From: Parvicella tangerina
Lineage (GTDB): Bacteria > Bacteroidota > Bacteroidia > Flavobacteriales_D > Parvicellaceae
DNA: 64,000 nt
Direction: 5' to 3'
Assembly: GCF_907165195.1 (NCBI RefSeq)
Contig: NZ_OU015584.1
Location: 2,323,291 to 2,387,290 of the forward strand
Each line of letters starts with the position of its first letter. The stretch's first letter is position 1. The position numbers and the translations under genes were made by a program. Under the pieces are notes generated by a model, which saw only the letters and a list, made by a program, of their open reading frames with translations, searched no databases and was not told the DNA's origin. Shown here piece after piece: positions 50,283 through 59,538 of the stretch.

Positions 50283-51035
50283 TTAATCCTTTTCTTCTTT
50301 CTTCTTCTTTTTGGCCTTCTTCTGTTCCTTTTTATAAGCTTTCTCAAACTTTTTCACAACGTCTTCCTTGAACATTCTAAGAACAGCATGTTCTATGTTG
50401 AAGTACATGTTGGTCGGTTCTTCTCCTTCCTTTAGTACTTCCAAAATATCTACAAAGTTGCCATAAGCATCTTCACCAGAGCCCATATTTCCAACTCCTG
50501 CTCCGAACACGTAGCGCACAAGGAGCTGACCATCTCCTGGTCCCAAAACCATAATAGGTGCTTGATAAGTTCCATCTCCTGTGGATAGAATAACATCTAG
50601 ATACAGTACAAACTTAAACTTTGACTTTTTAGCAGTCAGACTTCCAAGTTTATCTTCCAGAAAAGCTTTGTGTAAAATAGCCGTGAAGTTTAATGGATGA
50701 TTCATTAAAACACTATCACACTTGTATAGCGCATTCGCATATTCTCCCTTGTTTGCGAGTTGCATTATTTCTTGCTCTACAGGAATCAACTCATAAGGGT
50801 AATAATGATCTTGCTGCGTTTCTCCAATAATTAGCGCAAGCATGTCGAAAGAGGTCATGGATGTATCTCCTTCTTCATATCTTTCCCTAAGGTCATCATA
50901 AAAATAATCGCCTTTTTTATCCTGACTTAAACTAGCGATACTGTCAAAATGCAGATGATATTGAAACAAAAACTGGGCATGCTTCTCTTGAAGCACACCC
51001 AGCAAAATAATGATTAAAACGACTAACTTCTTCAA
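50283..51035 (-). CDS. DUF4919 family secreted protein
   Basis: 250 residues with a TTG start at 51035, 1 base after the stop of the PorE-like gene; the signal peptide that follows (MKKLVVLIIILLGVLQEKHA) supports this start and suggests coupling. The mature part opens like DUF4919 (YDDLRERYEEGDTSMTSFDM, ALIIGETQQDHYYPY), continues with a TPR-like helix pair (ANALYKCDSVLMNHPLNFTA), then LSTGDGTYQAPIMVLGPGDG, and ends in a Lys-rich tail (KKAKKKKKEEKD). Function is unknown. Confidence 0.75.
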   Translation of the reverse strand: MKKLVVLIIILLGVLQEKHAQFLFQYHLHFDSIASLSQDKKGDYFYDDLRERYEEGDTSMTSFDMLALIIGETQQDHYYPYELIPVEQEIMQLANKGEYANALYKCDSVLMNHPLNFTAILHKAFLEDKLGSLTAKKSKFKFVLYLDVILSTGDGTYQAPIMVLGPGDGQLLVRYVFGAGVGNMGSGEDAYGNFVDILEVLKEGEEPTNMYFNIEHAVLRMFKEDVVKKFEKAYKKEQKKAKKKKKEEKD

Positions 51036-51036
51036 A

Positions 51037-53124
51037 TTAATTCGCTAAGATTTCAAACTCTGTTCGTCTGTTTTGCTGACGACCTTCAGCTGTAGAATTA
51101 CTAGCTACAGGTTGAGAAGAACCATATCCTTTACTTTCCAAGCGATCTTTTTTGATTCCTTTCCCAATTAAATAGCTTACAACCGCATCTGCCCTCGCCT
51201 GAGACAGCTTAGCATTCATACTTTCGCTACCCACATTATCGGTGTGTCCAGAGATCTCAATAACCAAAGAAGGAACATCTTTCAATAACTTCACCAAACG
51301 ATCTAACTCCGTATTGGACTCTGGTTTAAGGTCAGACTTTCCACTATCAAAGAATATGTTCCGAAGTGCAATTTTACTTCCTTTTTTGATGTTTTTCAAT
51401 TCAATAACCTTATTGACCATATTAAACCCAGTAGGCTCAACCACATCAAAATTCTCACTGTGAAATAAGTAACCTGGAGCTTTTACAGCAATTCCATAGT
51501 TCTTACCTGCTGTTAATGAGAGCAAGAACTTACCGGTAGCGCTATTCGTTGTAAACGTTTCAATCACTTTTCCAGTAGCATTATCCGTAATGTCAATCTC
51601 AGCTTCAACTGCTTTTCCTGTAAGTGCGTCAATTGTTTTCCCCTTAAATACAGTCAGCGCTTTTTTATCGACCTTCACTTCTTTCTCAATTTGTACTTCC
51701 TTTATAGGATTTGCAATACTTGCTAACAGGTAATCTTCTGTTGTTGCATTCTGTTCTTTTGGATCTCCCCAAAAGGTTACTTTATAGATATCCAATCCAC
51801 CTTGTCCGCCTTCACGGTTAGAAGCTATATAAGCATACTTCTCACTTGCCGTCATGGCAAAGAAATAATCATCATAAGGCGTATTAATCGGATAGCCTAG
51901 ATTTTCTGGTTCTTGCCATTGACCTTGCTTGTACTCGGAAACGAAGATGTCGTAACCTCCCATGGAGTTATGGCCCTCACTACAGAAGAACATGAAGTCT
52001 CCCGTTGGATGAATATATACGGATCCTTCATTGAATTTGGTATTCACTTCAATTCCCACAGTCACAGCAGAGCCGTATTCCGTCCTACTATTATTCATCA
52101 GACTCAACTCGTAAACATCAGTTCCTTTGCTCATTCCGCCAGTCTTCTTATCAGTAATAATATACAATCTTCTTCTGTTAGGTGCTAAACTTGCATAAGT
52201 TTGATTTGCAATGGTATTGACACTTCTGTGCATGATCTCAGGCTTCGTCCAATTCGCTCCATCCAACTCACTCTGGTAGATATTATAATCTTCTCCTTCA
52301 GACTTGAATGTCAATAACTTTGTACCGTCATAAGAAAGCATAGAAGCTGTCTCATCATCTGTTGTAGACAACGGTTCTCCTGCATTTTTTGGAGCGGTCC
52401 ACTTACCATTTTTCATTTCAGACATGTAAATATCACCATCGTAATTTCCTACCTCATCAGGTGTATGTCCGTTTGGTCTTCTGGATGTGATCATTATAGA
52501 CGTACCATCTGTAGTGATACATGGCGAATAATCATCCTGAGGTGAATTCAACGTCTTCATATTATCAACCCACACTCTTCTTGGTTTTGCCACCAACTCC
52601 TGACCACTTTCACATTCATTGATTCGCTGTTTCAACATTCTACCCAACGACTCAATTTGTTTACTCTTTGAGTTATTTTCAAACTTCTTATAGAGCTTAA
52701 TCGCTTCGCCAAAGTTCATATCCAACTGTTCTGCCATTCCTCGATAAAAATCAAGGAAATCATCTACCTCTGGATTCAACTTATACGCTTCATCAAGATA
52801 CTTTTTTGCTTTATACTTCTCATTCGTATAGAGATAAGCGTTACCCATATAAAAGTTCAGTAGCGCACTCTTTGGGTTAAAATCATAAGCTATTTGAAAT
52901 TCCTTTAATGCCGCATGGAAGTTATTCCCAGGATCTAATACGGCATAGATCGCCTCATTACCTAGTTCAAGAAACTCCTCTCCTTTTTCAAAGTGCTCCT
53001 CAGCTACTTTGAATTCATCCTTATTATCTTTAAAATTACTTGCTTTAAATTCAACATCTTGAGCAAATGAAACGCTCCCGATGAAGAACAATGCGGTTAC
53101 TATACTTAATCTTACTTTTTTCAT
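51037..53124 (-). CDS. OmpA-family protein with TPR, propeller and CarboxypepD_reg domains (PorE-like)
   Basis: 695 residues from the ATG at 53124 (MKKVRLSIVTALFFIGSVSF). Domain order: TPR-like helices (about 25-160, LLNFYMGNAYLYTNEKYKAK), a PD40/WD40 propeller (about 195-430, DDYSPCITTDGTSIMITSRR), a carboxypeptidase regulatory-like domain (about 480-560) and an OmpA peptidoglycan-binding domain (about 585-695, ISGHTDNVGSESMNAKLSQA). This is the layout of T9SS PorE, which tethers the complex to peptidoglycan. The signal looks like type I rather than a lipoprotein. Paralogues with other roles exist, so PorE identity is not certain. Confidence 0.85.
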   Translation of the reverse strand: MKKVRLSIVTALFFIGSVSFAQDVEFKASNFKDNKDEFKVAEEHFEKGEEFLELGNEAIYAVLDPGNNFHAALKEFQIAYDFNPKSALLNFYMGNAYLYTNEKYKAKKYLDEAYKLNPEVDDFLDFYRGMAEQLDMNFGEAIKLYKKFENNSKSKQIESLGRMLKQRINECESGQELVAKPRRVWVDNMKTLNSPQDDYSPCITTDGTSIMITSRRPNGHTPDEVGNYDGDIYMSEMKNGKWTAPKNAGEPLSTTDDETASMLSYDGTKLLTFKSEGEDYNIYQSELDGANWTKPEIMHRSVNTIANQTYASLAPNRRRLYIITDKKTGGMSKGTDVYELSLMNNSRTEYGSAVTVGIEVNTKFNEGSVYIHPTGDFMFFCSEGHNSMGGYDIFVSEYKQGQWQEPENLGYPINTPYDDYFFAMTASEKYAYIASNREGGQGGLDIYKVTFWGDPKEQNATTEDYLLASIANPIKEVQIEKEVKVDKKALTVFKGKTIDALTGKAVEAEIDITDNATGKVIETFTTNSATGKFLLSLTAGKNYGIAVKAPGYLFHSENFDVVEPTGFNMVNKVIELKNIKKGSKIALRNIFFDSGKSDLKPESNTELDRLVKLLKDVPSLVIEISGHTDNVGSESMNAKLSQARADAVVSYLIGKGIKKDRLESKGYGSSQPVASNSTAEGRQQNRRTEFEILAN

Positions 53125-53136
53125 TTCTCTCAATAT

Positions 53137-54228
53137 TTAAAATTCGCAATTTGCTGATTGGTAGGTTTTCCCAAGAGAAGAACCCAACTCACTTGCCGTT
53201 GACCAATCTGCGCAAGCTCCTTCCATATCCCTATTCATTTCTCGAGACACTCCTCTATTGGCATAGGCCTCCGCATAGTTCTTGTTCAAAGAAATGGCTT
53301 TATCAAAATCTTTGATAGCTCCTTTATAGTCCTCTTTTCGATGCTTAATAATTCCTCTATTGTTGTAGGCTGGGGCATAATTAGGATTCATTTCAATTAC
53401 TTTGTCAAAATCTCTGAGCGCTTCTTCATTCTTTTCTTGTTCCAGTAACATAGCTCCTCTATTGTTGTAAGCAAGAAAAAAGTCAGGATCTAGCGACATT
53501 GCCTTGGTGAAGTCATTCTTAGCCCCATCATAATCTTTCATCATTTTCTTAACTGATCCTAAGTTGTTAAAAACAAAAGCATGCTTAGGTCCGTACTTAC
53601 CGGCTTTTTCGTAATCAGCCAAAGCCATATCAAATTTTTGAAGCATTCGATAGCACGAACCTCTATCGTTATAAGCCTTGTAGTCCTTTGGCTCCATTTC
53701 TGTACATTTTGTAAACAGTGGAATGGCGTCTTCATATTTCTCCATTAAAAACAACACGGTTCCTGCATTATAATAAGCCTTCACATCATCTGGAGCGAAA
53801 AAAGTAACTTGATTATAATCGGATAAAGCGGCCTCATAATCACCATCAGCCTGATGCGCCAACCCCCTTTGAAAATAAGCTCTATCATGTTCATCATTCA
53901 TTTTGATGAGTTTGTTCAAGGTAGCAATACATCCCTTCATGTCTTTCGCTTCGTATTGTGCAACTCCTTTGTTGTAATAAGCCGCCTGAAAGTTGGGATC
54001 ACCCGAGATTGCTTTATTGAAAGAGCCAATCGCTTCTTTGAATTTGCCTTTCCCAAAAAGTTCTATACCAAGGTTGTACGCTTCCTGCGCTTCTGCTGTT
54101 GCTGCATTCTCAGCGTTAACCTTATTAATACTATCCTGATAAGCTTGTTCCTCTGGAGTCAGTTCTACTTGCGACCAGCAAAAGCTCGTCAAAAGCAAAC
54201 CAACCATGAATAAGTAGAGTTTTTTCAT
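53137..54228 (-). CDS. Tetratricopeptide-repeat protein, secreted
   Basis: 363 residues with a signal peptide (MKKLYLFMVGLLLTSFCWSQ). Nine or so TPR units fill the rest, with typical motifs such as AYYNKGVAQYEAKDMKGCIA, AYYNAGTVLFLMEKYEDAIP, AYNNRGAMLLEQEKNEEALR and AYANRGVSREMNRDMEGACA, the last leading to a closing segment (CADWSTASELGSSLGK). It is likely a periplasmic scaffold. The gene starts the operon with the PorE-like gene 12 bases downstream and the DUF4919 gene after it. Confidence 0.88.
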   Translation of the reverse strand: MKKLYLFMVGLLLTSFCWSQVELTPEEQAYQDSINKVNAENAATAEAQEAYNLGIELFGKGKFKEAIGSFNKAISGDPNFQAAYYNKGVAQYEAKDMKGCIATLNKLIKMNDEHDRAYFQRGLAHQADGDYEAALSDYNQVTFFAPDDVKAYYNAGTVLFLMEKYEDAIPLFTKCTEMEPKDYKAYNDRGSCYRMLQKFDMALADYEKAGKYGPKHAFVFNNLGSVKKMMKDYDGAKNDFTKAMSLDPDFFLAYNNRGAMLLEQEKNEEALRDFDKVIEMNPNYAPAYNNRGIIKHRKEDYKGAIKDFDKAISLNKNYAEAYANRGVSREMNRDMEGACADWSTASELGSSLGKTYQSANCEF

Positions 54229-54401
54229 GAAATTTGGTTTTATGGTTTAATAGTTTCCTTGTTAACAGTGCCCTCGAAGATACCAAGAAACAGACCAAAC
54301 TTTAAAATTTAGTTATACACAGACTGTGGAAAACATTAACAGTACACAGGTATTGAATTAAAATACTTTGAACAACCCGTTGGGATAATTAACTTAGCCC
54401 T

Positions 54402-57113
54402 ATGAGAGAACCTAAGAGTACGATAGGCTATTTGAAGTCGTGTTTTGAATTGGATAACAGAGGTAATCTAGTATCCAATGTATATAGTAGCAAGGTCTCT
54501 TATCGGCAATTCTTTAAAAATGGAAACTTTTTTACAAGCTGGAATGAGTTGTTTCTATTAGAAAACGAGCACGCCAATAATGTTCAAAAGGAACTCCAAT
54601 TATATGTAAAGGAAAAAGAGTTGAAAGTAGGTTTGTTTTTTATCTCTTTTATCTCAAATGTCATTGGTAAAGAAATTAAAAACATCTGTCCTCTATTTTT
54701 AGTAGATGCTGAAATTATAAGTGATGAGTTTTACTTTTTGAGACTTCAGAAAGACTCAGCAATTCTAAATCCTGCCGCTCTTAAGGCTCTTGATATTGAA
54801 TCTGAAGATCATATGCTGGAGTTTAAATTGAAAGTGGAAGAATTGATCGCTGAGTCAAATGGTTTTAGCGAAGGAGTAGTATTACAATTGAGACAACTTT
54901 TTATCGACTTTTTGCCAAGTGTTGAAAGTGACGAACTACTACTCTACCCTCAGTTTTGCACTCAAAAAAAATTGAAACAATTTGACCCAGAACGCTGCAA
55001 AATTCAAGTCGCGGGCTGTATGTTCGTTCAGGAAAAATCAAAAAACACGCAAAGCGTTTTGAGTGAATTAGATGTTTTGATGAGGGATAATTGCGAATAC
55101 AGTAAACTCCTGCTTTCTTATTTGAATCAAACTTTCATCCCCAAAGATATATCAATCTCACCTCATCAGCACATTAAAACTCCAGTAATACTTAGTGAAT
55201 CACAGCTTAAAATACTCAGTGAGTGTGTGCAAAATCAATGCACGATTGTAACAGGTCCTCCGGGTACTGGAAAATCATTCACCATAGCTGCCACAGCTGT
55301 GAATGAAACTCTCAATGGTAAAAGTGTATTAATTGTAACAGGAAGTGAACACGCTAATAATGCCATAGAAGATAAGATCAAAAAGGACTTTCAGCTAACA
55401 AATATCTCAGCAAGAATAAGTAAGAACAGGAGCTACAAAGCTGAACTAAATCGAAATCTGAAGAAGTGGCTTGAAGGTGTGGGACTTACTCGTGGAGTTG
55501 GAAAAAAACTTCTGCTTTCAATGGAAATCGAAAAACTCGAAGATAGGCTTTTTCAATTAGAAACCGAACTCTTGGAACTTGCCCAAGAAGAGATCAAGTT
55601 TGGGGAAATGATCTTAGCGGAGCAGAGAGGTTTGATCAATAAAATCAAGTCATTCTTCTTGAAGCTGTCCTTGGAAAGAATAGAGCTACACCCAAAGCTG
55701 ATGAACGAGTATTTCAATACGTCCTCCGAAGTCATTCGCTTAAAAAGGATGTATTTGCAAGCTGCCCAAAAAGAGATCATCAAAAACAGTATAGAACGAA
55801 ACAGGCAGAGTTTTCTCCAATTTAGAAATGCGTTAAATGCAACGGCTAGCGGATATATTGATGAACTTTTCAAAGAGATCGATTTTACCATGCTTACGAG
55901 CGTTTTTCCTATTTGGATATCTACGGTCAGTGATGTGGGAATTGGACTACCTTTCGAAAAGGAGATGTTTGATTTTGTTATTGTTGACGAAGCAAGTCAA
56001 ATTGATGCTGCCACTATCTTACCGATCTTTCAACGTGCGAAAAGAGTTATTATTTGTGGTGATACAGAGCAATTAAACCCCGTGACATTCATCGGTCAAA
56101 AGCAATTACTTGAAGTTGCAGAAAAATTCAAAGCTCCAGACCTAGCGAAGTTATTCAATTATCAAAAAGAGAGTTTTTTAGATATATGTCACAAATCACT
56201 TCAGGATCAATCTCAAATGCATTTTCTGGATGAGCATTATCGTAGTTTGCCCGATATCATTTCTTTTAGCAATTATCACTTTTACAATAATGAGTTGAGA
56301 ATTATGACTCAGCTTCCAAAGAATGAGAATAAAATTGGTCTTGAGCCTGTGTTTTGCAATGGTACTCGATTGGAAGACGGCACCAACTTAGAAGAAGCTA
56401 ACGCATTAATAGAGAGACTAAAACACTTAATCGATCATATTGTGTTAGACGATCATCTTCCAACCATAGGAATCCTTAGTCCATTCCGTAAACAAGCCAA
56501 CTTAATAGAGAAACTGATCGCTAATGATATTGAACTTAAAGACATTAAGAGACATGAAATCGTTTGCGGAACGGCTCACACTTTCCAAGGTAATGAAAGA
56601 GATATCATGCTACTATCTATGGTAGTTGATAACCACTCTCACCACGGAGCGTTTATGCACATCGATAAATCTGACGTCTTCAATGTCAGCATAACCAGAG
56701 CTCGAAATAAACAATATGTGTTTCACTCACTCACCAATAAGTGCTCGCATAGGGATAATCTTCTCTTTAGATATCTATTCGAACCAATTCTACTTGAAGA
56801 TAGAAACGAGCAGTATCTATTAGATGACTTATCTCTAGACAAGGTGACCGAATGGCTCAAGCGCTCCTTCAAAACTGAAGAACTGAAGATCAACTATGCT
56901 ATTGCTGGCATCAACATTGACATTTGGGCTAAAATCAACGATCGTTTCGTAGGGATTGATGCAATTGGTTTCCCTGGAGAATATGAAGCTGCGATCAGCG
57001 TCACCAAACTCAAAATTCTATCGAGATTAGGAATTAAGATCATTCCCATATCCGTTAGTAACTTCCTTTATCACAAGCAAGAATTGAAAGAGATCCTTCA
57101 GCGCTACATTTAG
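54402..57113 (+). CDS. Superfamily 1 DNA/RNA helicase (UPF1/DNA2-like)
   Basis: 903 residues. The first about 260 residues are an unrecognised N-terminal domain. Walker A is GPPGTGKS (285-292); an insertion of coiled-coil type follows (about 370-500); Walker B is DEASQ (529-533), then GDTEQLNP, DEHYRSLPDIISF and the C-terminal ATPase motif AHTFQGNERD with SITRAR. The last about 85 residues (IAGINIDIWAKINDRFVGID) resemble a PD-(D/E)XK/Vsr-type nuclease fold, but the E/DxK pair is not seen, so it may be inactive. The role is unknown; DNA repair or defence are possible. Confidence 0.87.
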   Translation: MREPKSTIGYLKSCFELDNRGNLVSNVYSSKVSYRQFFKNGNFFTSWNELFLLENEHANNVQKELQLYVKEKELKVGLFFISFISNVIGKEIKNICPLFLVDAEIISDEFYFLRLQKDSAILNPAALKALDIESEDHMLEFKLKVEELIAESNGFSEGVVLQLRQLFIDFLPSVESDELLLYPQFCTQKKLKQFDPERCKIQVAGCMFVQEKSKNTQSVLSELDVLMRDNCEYSKLLLSYLNQTFIPKDISISPHQHIKTPVILSESQLKILSECVQNQCTIVTGPPGTGKSFTIAATAVNETLNGKSVLIVTGSEHANNAIEDKIKKDFQLTNISARISKNRSYKAELNRNLKKWLEGVGLTRGVGKKLLLSMEIEKLEDRLFQLETELLELAQEEIKFGEMILAEQRGLINKIKSFFLKLSLERIELHPKLMNEYFNTSSEVIRLKRMYLQAAQKEIIKNSIERNRQSFLQFRNALNATASGYIDELFKEIDFTMLTSVFPIWISTVSDVGIGLPFEKEMFDFVIVDEASQIDAATILPIFQRAKRVIICGDTEQLNPVTFIGQKQLLEVAEKFKAPDLAKLFNYQKESFLDICHKSLQDQSQMHFLDEHYRSLPDIISFSNYHFYNNELRIMTQLPKNENKIGLEPVFCNGTRLEDGTNLEEANALIERLKHLIDHIVLDDHLPTIGILSPFRKQANLIEKLIANDIELKDIKRHEIVCGTAHTFQGNERDIMLLSMVVDNHSHHGAFMHIDKSDVFNVSITRARNKQYVFHSLTNKCSHRDNLLFRYLFEPILLEDRNEQYLLDDLSLDKVTEWLKRSFKTEELKINYAIAGINIDIWAKINDRFVGIDAIGFPGEYEAAISVTKLKILSRLGIKIIPISVSNFLYHKQELKEILQRYI

Positions 57114-57204
57114 AACAATTACTTCTCTAAACTGTTAATCATTTAACAATTTTTGGATTCCTCGAAATAATAATAAGTAGGTCAAATTGTTAATACAAAT
57201 AAAG

Positions 57205-57212
57205 TAGTTTTG
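57205..57212 (+). promoter_or_regulatory. Candidate -7 box of the HMG-CoA reductase gene
   Basis: TAGTTTTG fits TAnnTTTG exactly and ends 37 bases before the ATG at 57250. The nearest TTG upstream is too close (15 bases) for a standard -33 element. Confidence 0.4.
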
Positions 57213-57249
57213 TAAAACGATAGGCGAATTGCCCGATAACCACGATAAG

Positions 57250-58599
57250 ATGACAGATAGTAAAATCATAAAAGGATTCTCCAAGCTTTCGAAAGAAGCC
57301 AAAATGGAATGGATCATTAAAGAATATTTAAACAATGATGCCGAAGCTATTGACTTTTTAAAATCCTATTGGCATCCAGATAAGGATAAACAGAAGTTAC
57401 ACGATGAGTTTATTGAAAACACAATCACCAATTTCTATATCCCTTTTGGCGTTGCACCTAATTTCAAGATCAATGACAAGGTGTATTGTGTCCCTATGGC
57501 CATAGAAGAAAGCTCAGTCGTTGCAGCTTCGGCAAAATCGGCATCCTTTTGGCTACAACGAGGAGGATTTAAAGCTCAAGTGTTATCAACCATCAAAATT
57601 GGGCATGTACATTTTGCTTGGTATGGAAAGTATGAAAGACTCAAAGCATTCTTTGATAAGGTAAAGCACAAACTGTTCGAAGGAACGGAAGAATTAACCG
57701 CCAACATGCGTGCACGAGGTGGAGGAATTTTGGATATTGAATTGGTGAATAAATCTGATCTCGAACCGAATTACTATCAGTTAATGGCCAAATTCGAGAC
57801 TTGTGATTCAATGGGCGCTAATTTCATTAATAGTTGTCTGGAGGAATTCTCAAAGATTTTTCAGGCTGAAATGGAAGTGGATGATGAATTGAATTCGGAT
57901 GAAAAACGTATTCAAGTAATCATGTGTATCCTAAGTAATTATACGCCCGAATGTATCGTTAGAAGTGAGGTAAGCTGTCCGATAGAGCAACTAACTGAAG
58001 GTACTGATATCACACCTGAGAAATTCTGCGAAAAATTTGAACAGGCTATCCACGTTGCGCAAATTGAGCCGTATAGAGCGACTACTCATAATAAAGGAAT
58101 CTTCAACGGTATTGATTCTGTGGTCATCGCTACGGGGAATGATTTCAGAGCAGTTGAAGCGTGTGGTCATACTTATGCAGCTCGTGATGGGCAATATAGA
58201 AGTTTGACTAATGTTGAAGTCAAAGATGGAATCTTTAGATTCTGGATCGACATACCAATGGCGTTAGGTACTGTAGGTGGTTTAACCAAACTTCACCCGA
58301 TGGTGAGCTTTGCGCACAAATTACTTGGTAATCCAAATGCTGAGGAACTGATGATGATCACTGCTACGGTTGGTCTTGCTCAGAATTTTGGAGCTATTCG
58401 CTCTTTGGTAACTACCGGAATTCAAAAGGGTCACATGAAAATGCACTTGTTGAACATACTCAATCAATTGGGTGCTACTGAGGAAGAAAAAACGCAAGCG
58501 GCTATCTATTTTCAAGATAAAGTAGTTGCCCATAAAGATGTGGTGAATTACTTCTGTTCCTTAAGAGGAATTGAAAGTCCTGATAAAGTAAAAAAATAA
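57250..58599 (+). CDS. mvaA: Hydroxymethylglutaryl-CoA reductase, class II
   Basis: 449 residues from the ATG at 57250; a TTG 7 codons upstream is possible. It reduces HMG-CoA to mevalonate, the control step of the mevalonate route to isoprenoids. Signatures: [17 protein letters not shown] with the catalytic Glu, [47 protein letters not shown] with the catalytic Asp, and [14 protein letters not shown] with the catalytic His near residue 397. Length and motif order fit class II. The next gene follows after 1 base, so they are co-transcribed. Confidence 0.95.
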   Translation: MTDSKIIKGFSKLSKEAKMEWIIKEYLNNDAEAIDFLKSYWHPDKDKQKLHDEFIENTITNFYIPFGVAPNFKINDKVYCVPMAIEESSVVAASAKSASFWLQRGGFKAQVLSTIKIGHVHFAWYGKYERLKAFFDKVKHKLFEGTEELTANMRARGGGILDIELVNKSDLEPNYYQLMAKFETCDSMGANFINSCLEEFSKIFQAEMEVDDELNSDEKRIQVIMCILSNYTPECIVRSEVSCPIEQLTEGTDITPEKFCEKFEQAIHVAQIEPYRATTHNKGIFNGIDSVVIATGNDFRAVEACGHTYAARDGQYRSLTNVEVKDGIFRFWIDIPMALGTVGGLTKLHPMVSFAHKLLGNPNAEELMMITATVGLAQNFGAIRSLVTTGIQKGHMKMHLLNILNQLGATEEEKTQAAIYFQDKVVAHKDVVNYFCSLRGIESPDKVKK

Positions 58600-58600
58600 A

Positions 58601-58960
58601 ATGAAGACTACTGAAGCTCACAATAAGAAAATTGCGGAGATGAAACTCTCATCTGTTTTTCCGCATTATATCACTAAAGTTGAAAAGAAAGGTAGATCAA
58701 TTGAGGAGCTCTATCAGGTTATAGAATGGTTAACAGGATTTGATCAAAACGATATCGAAAAGTTGATCGAGGAAAAAGTAACGTTTGAAACGTTTTTTGA
58801 CAGGGCTACATTAAACCCAAACGCTCATTTGATCAAAGGGGTTATTTGTGGTTACAGGGTTGAAGAGTTAGAAAACCCGTTAACCCAAAAAGTGAGATAT
58901 TTAGACAAATTAGTAGATGAGCTCGCAAAAGGAAAAAAAATGGAGAAGATTTTAAGATAA
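58601..58960 (+). CDS. DUF2200 domain-containing protein
   Basis: 119 residues, small and basic, no signal. [40 protein letters not shown] and ERATL-like [20 protein letters not shown] match DUF2200, a family of about 115 residues of unknown function widespread in bacteria. The C-terminus [20 protein letters not shown] is a basic helix. The start lies 1 base after the stop of mvaA, so it is made from the same transcript. Confidence 0.92.
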   Translation: MKTTEAHNKKIAEMKLSSVFPHYITKVEKKGRSIEELYQVIEWLTGFDQNDIEKLIEEKVTFETFFDRATLNPNAHLIKGVICGYRVEELENPLTQKVRYLDKLVDELAKGKKMEKILR

Positions 58961-59001
58961 AAAACAGAGAATAATTATGTTAGTTCTAATTTGAACGAAT
59001 T

Positions 59002-59466
59002 TTACTCTTCATCTTCCGTTAACCAGTAGTAGAAATTTTGCTTGGGCAAATAACCATCAAGAAATTTTACGATTTGGTAGTTTTCATCTAGAATTACGGT
59101 AGTTGGATATTTAATCTGGCCGTCTCGCTTAGCCCACTTCCGAGCCAACTCCTGAATCCCTCTATTTCCGCCATAAATCTTAAACTTATAGGTTGTATCG
59201 TTTAATTCAATGGTCTGCTTTTCTTCTGCGTTTAACTTGATGTAATAATAATTCTTAGCTAATTCCTTTCTGACCTTTTTGTATGGATACACCTTTTTAT
59301 CCATTAGTTTACAGTAGCCACACCATGGCGTTTCTATCTTCACTAAGATGGGCTTCACCTTCTTAGCCATGCTATCCTCAATATCATGAATACTAGTCCA
59401 ACTTAGATCTTGCGCTGAACCTCCCAAAACGATGAGAAGTCCGATTATACCCAATAAATACTTCAT
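59002..59466 (-). CDS. Thioredoxin-like protein, secreted
   Basis: 154 residues with a signal peptide (MKYLLGIIGLLIVLGGSAQ). The active site is WCGYC (about residues 48-52), in KIETPWCGYCKLMDKKVY. The CxxC pair is complete, so it may reduce or form disulfides in the periplasm; the sequence around it is of the DUF255/thioredoxin_7 style rather than classic thioredoxin. The cis-Pro is in IKYPTTVILDENYQIVKFLD. It is convergent with the DUF2200 gene. Confidence 0.9.
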   Translation of the reverse strand: MKYLLGIIGLLIVLGGSAQDLSWTSIHDIEDSMAKKVKPILVKIETPWCGYCKLMDKKVYPYKKVRKELAKNYYYIKLNAEEKQTIELNDTTYKFKIYGGNRGIQELARKWAKRDGQIKYPTTVILDENYQIVKFLDGYLPKQNFYYWLTEDEE

Positions 59467-59500
59467 AACACAAATCTACTCAAAAACTTTGCCGTAATGT

Positions 59501-59508
59501 TATATTTG
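59501..59508 (+). promoter_or_regulatory. Candidate -7 box of the BNR-propeller gene
   Basis: TATATTTG, a perfect -7 box, ends 30 bases before the start codon at 59539. No -33 element at the normal distance was seen. Confidence 0.5.
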
Positions 59509-59538
59509 TAAGTAATCACAGAAACACTACACATTAGC

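Noticed and set aside
54402-57113. Naming the helicase a defence system
   Set aside because: There are no defence neighbours, and housekeeping genes (mvaA) follow; reported only as a possibility.
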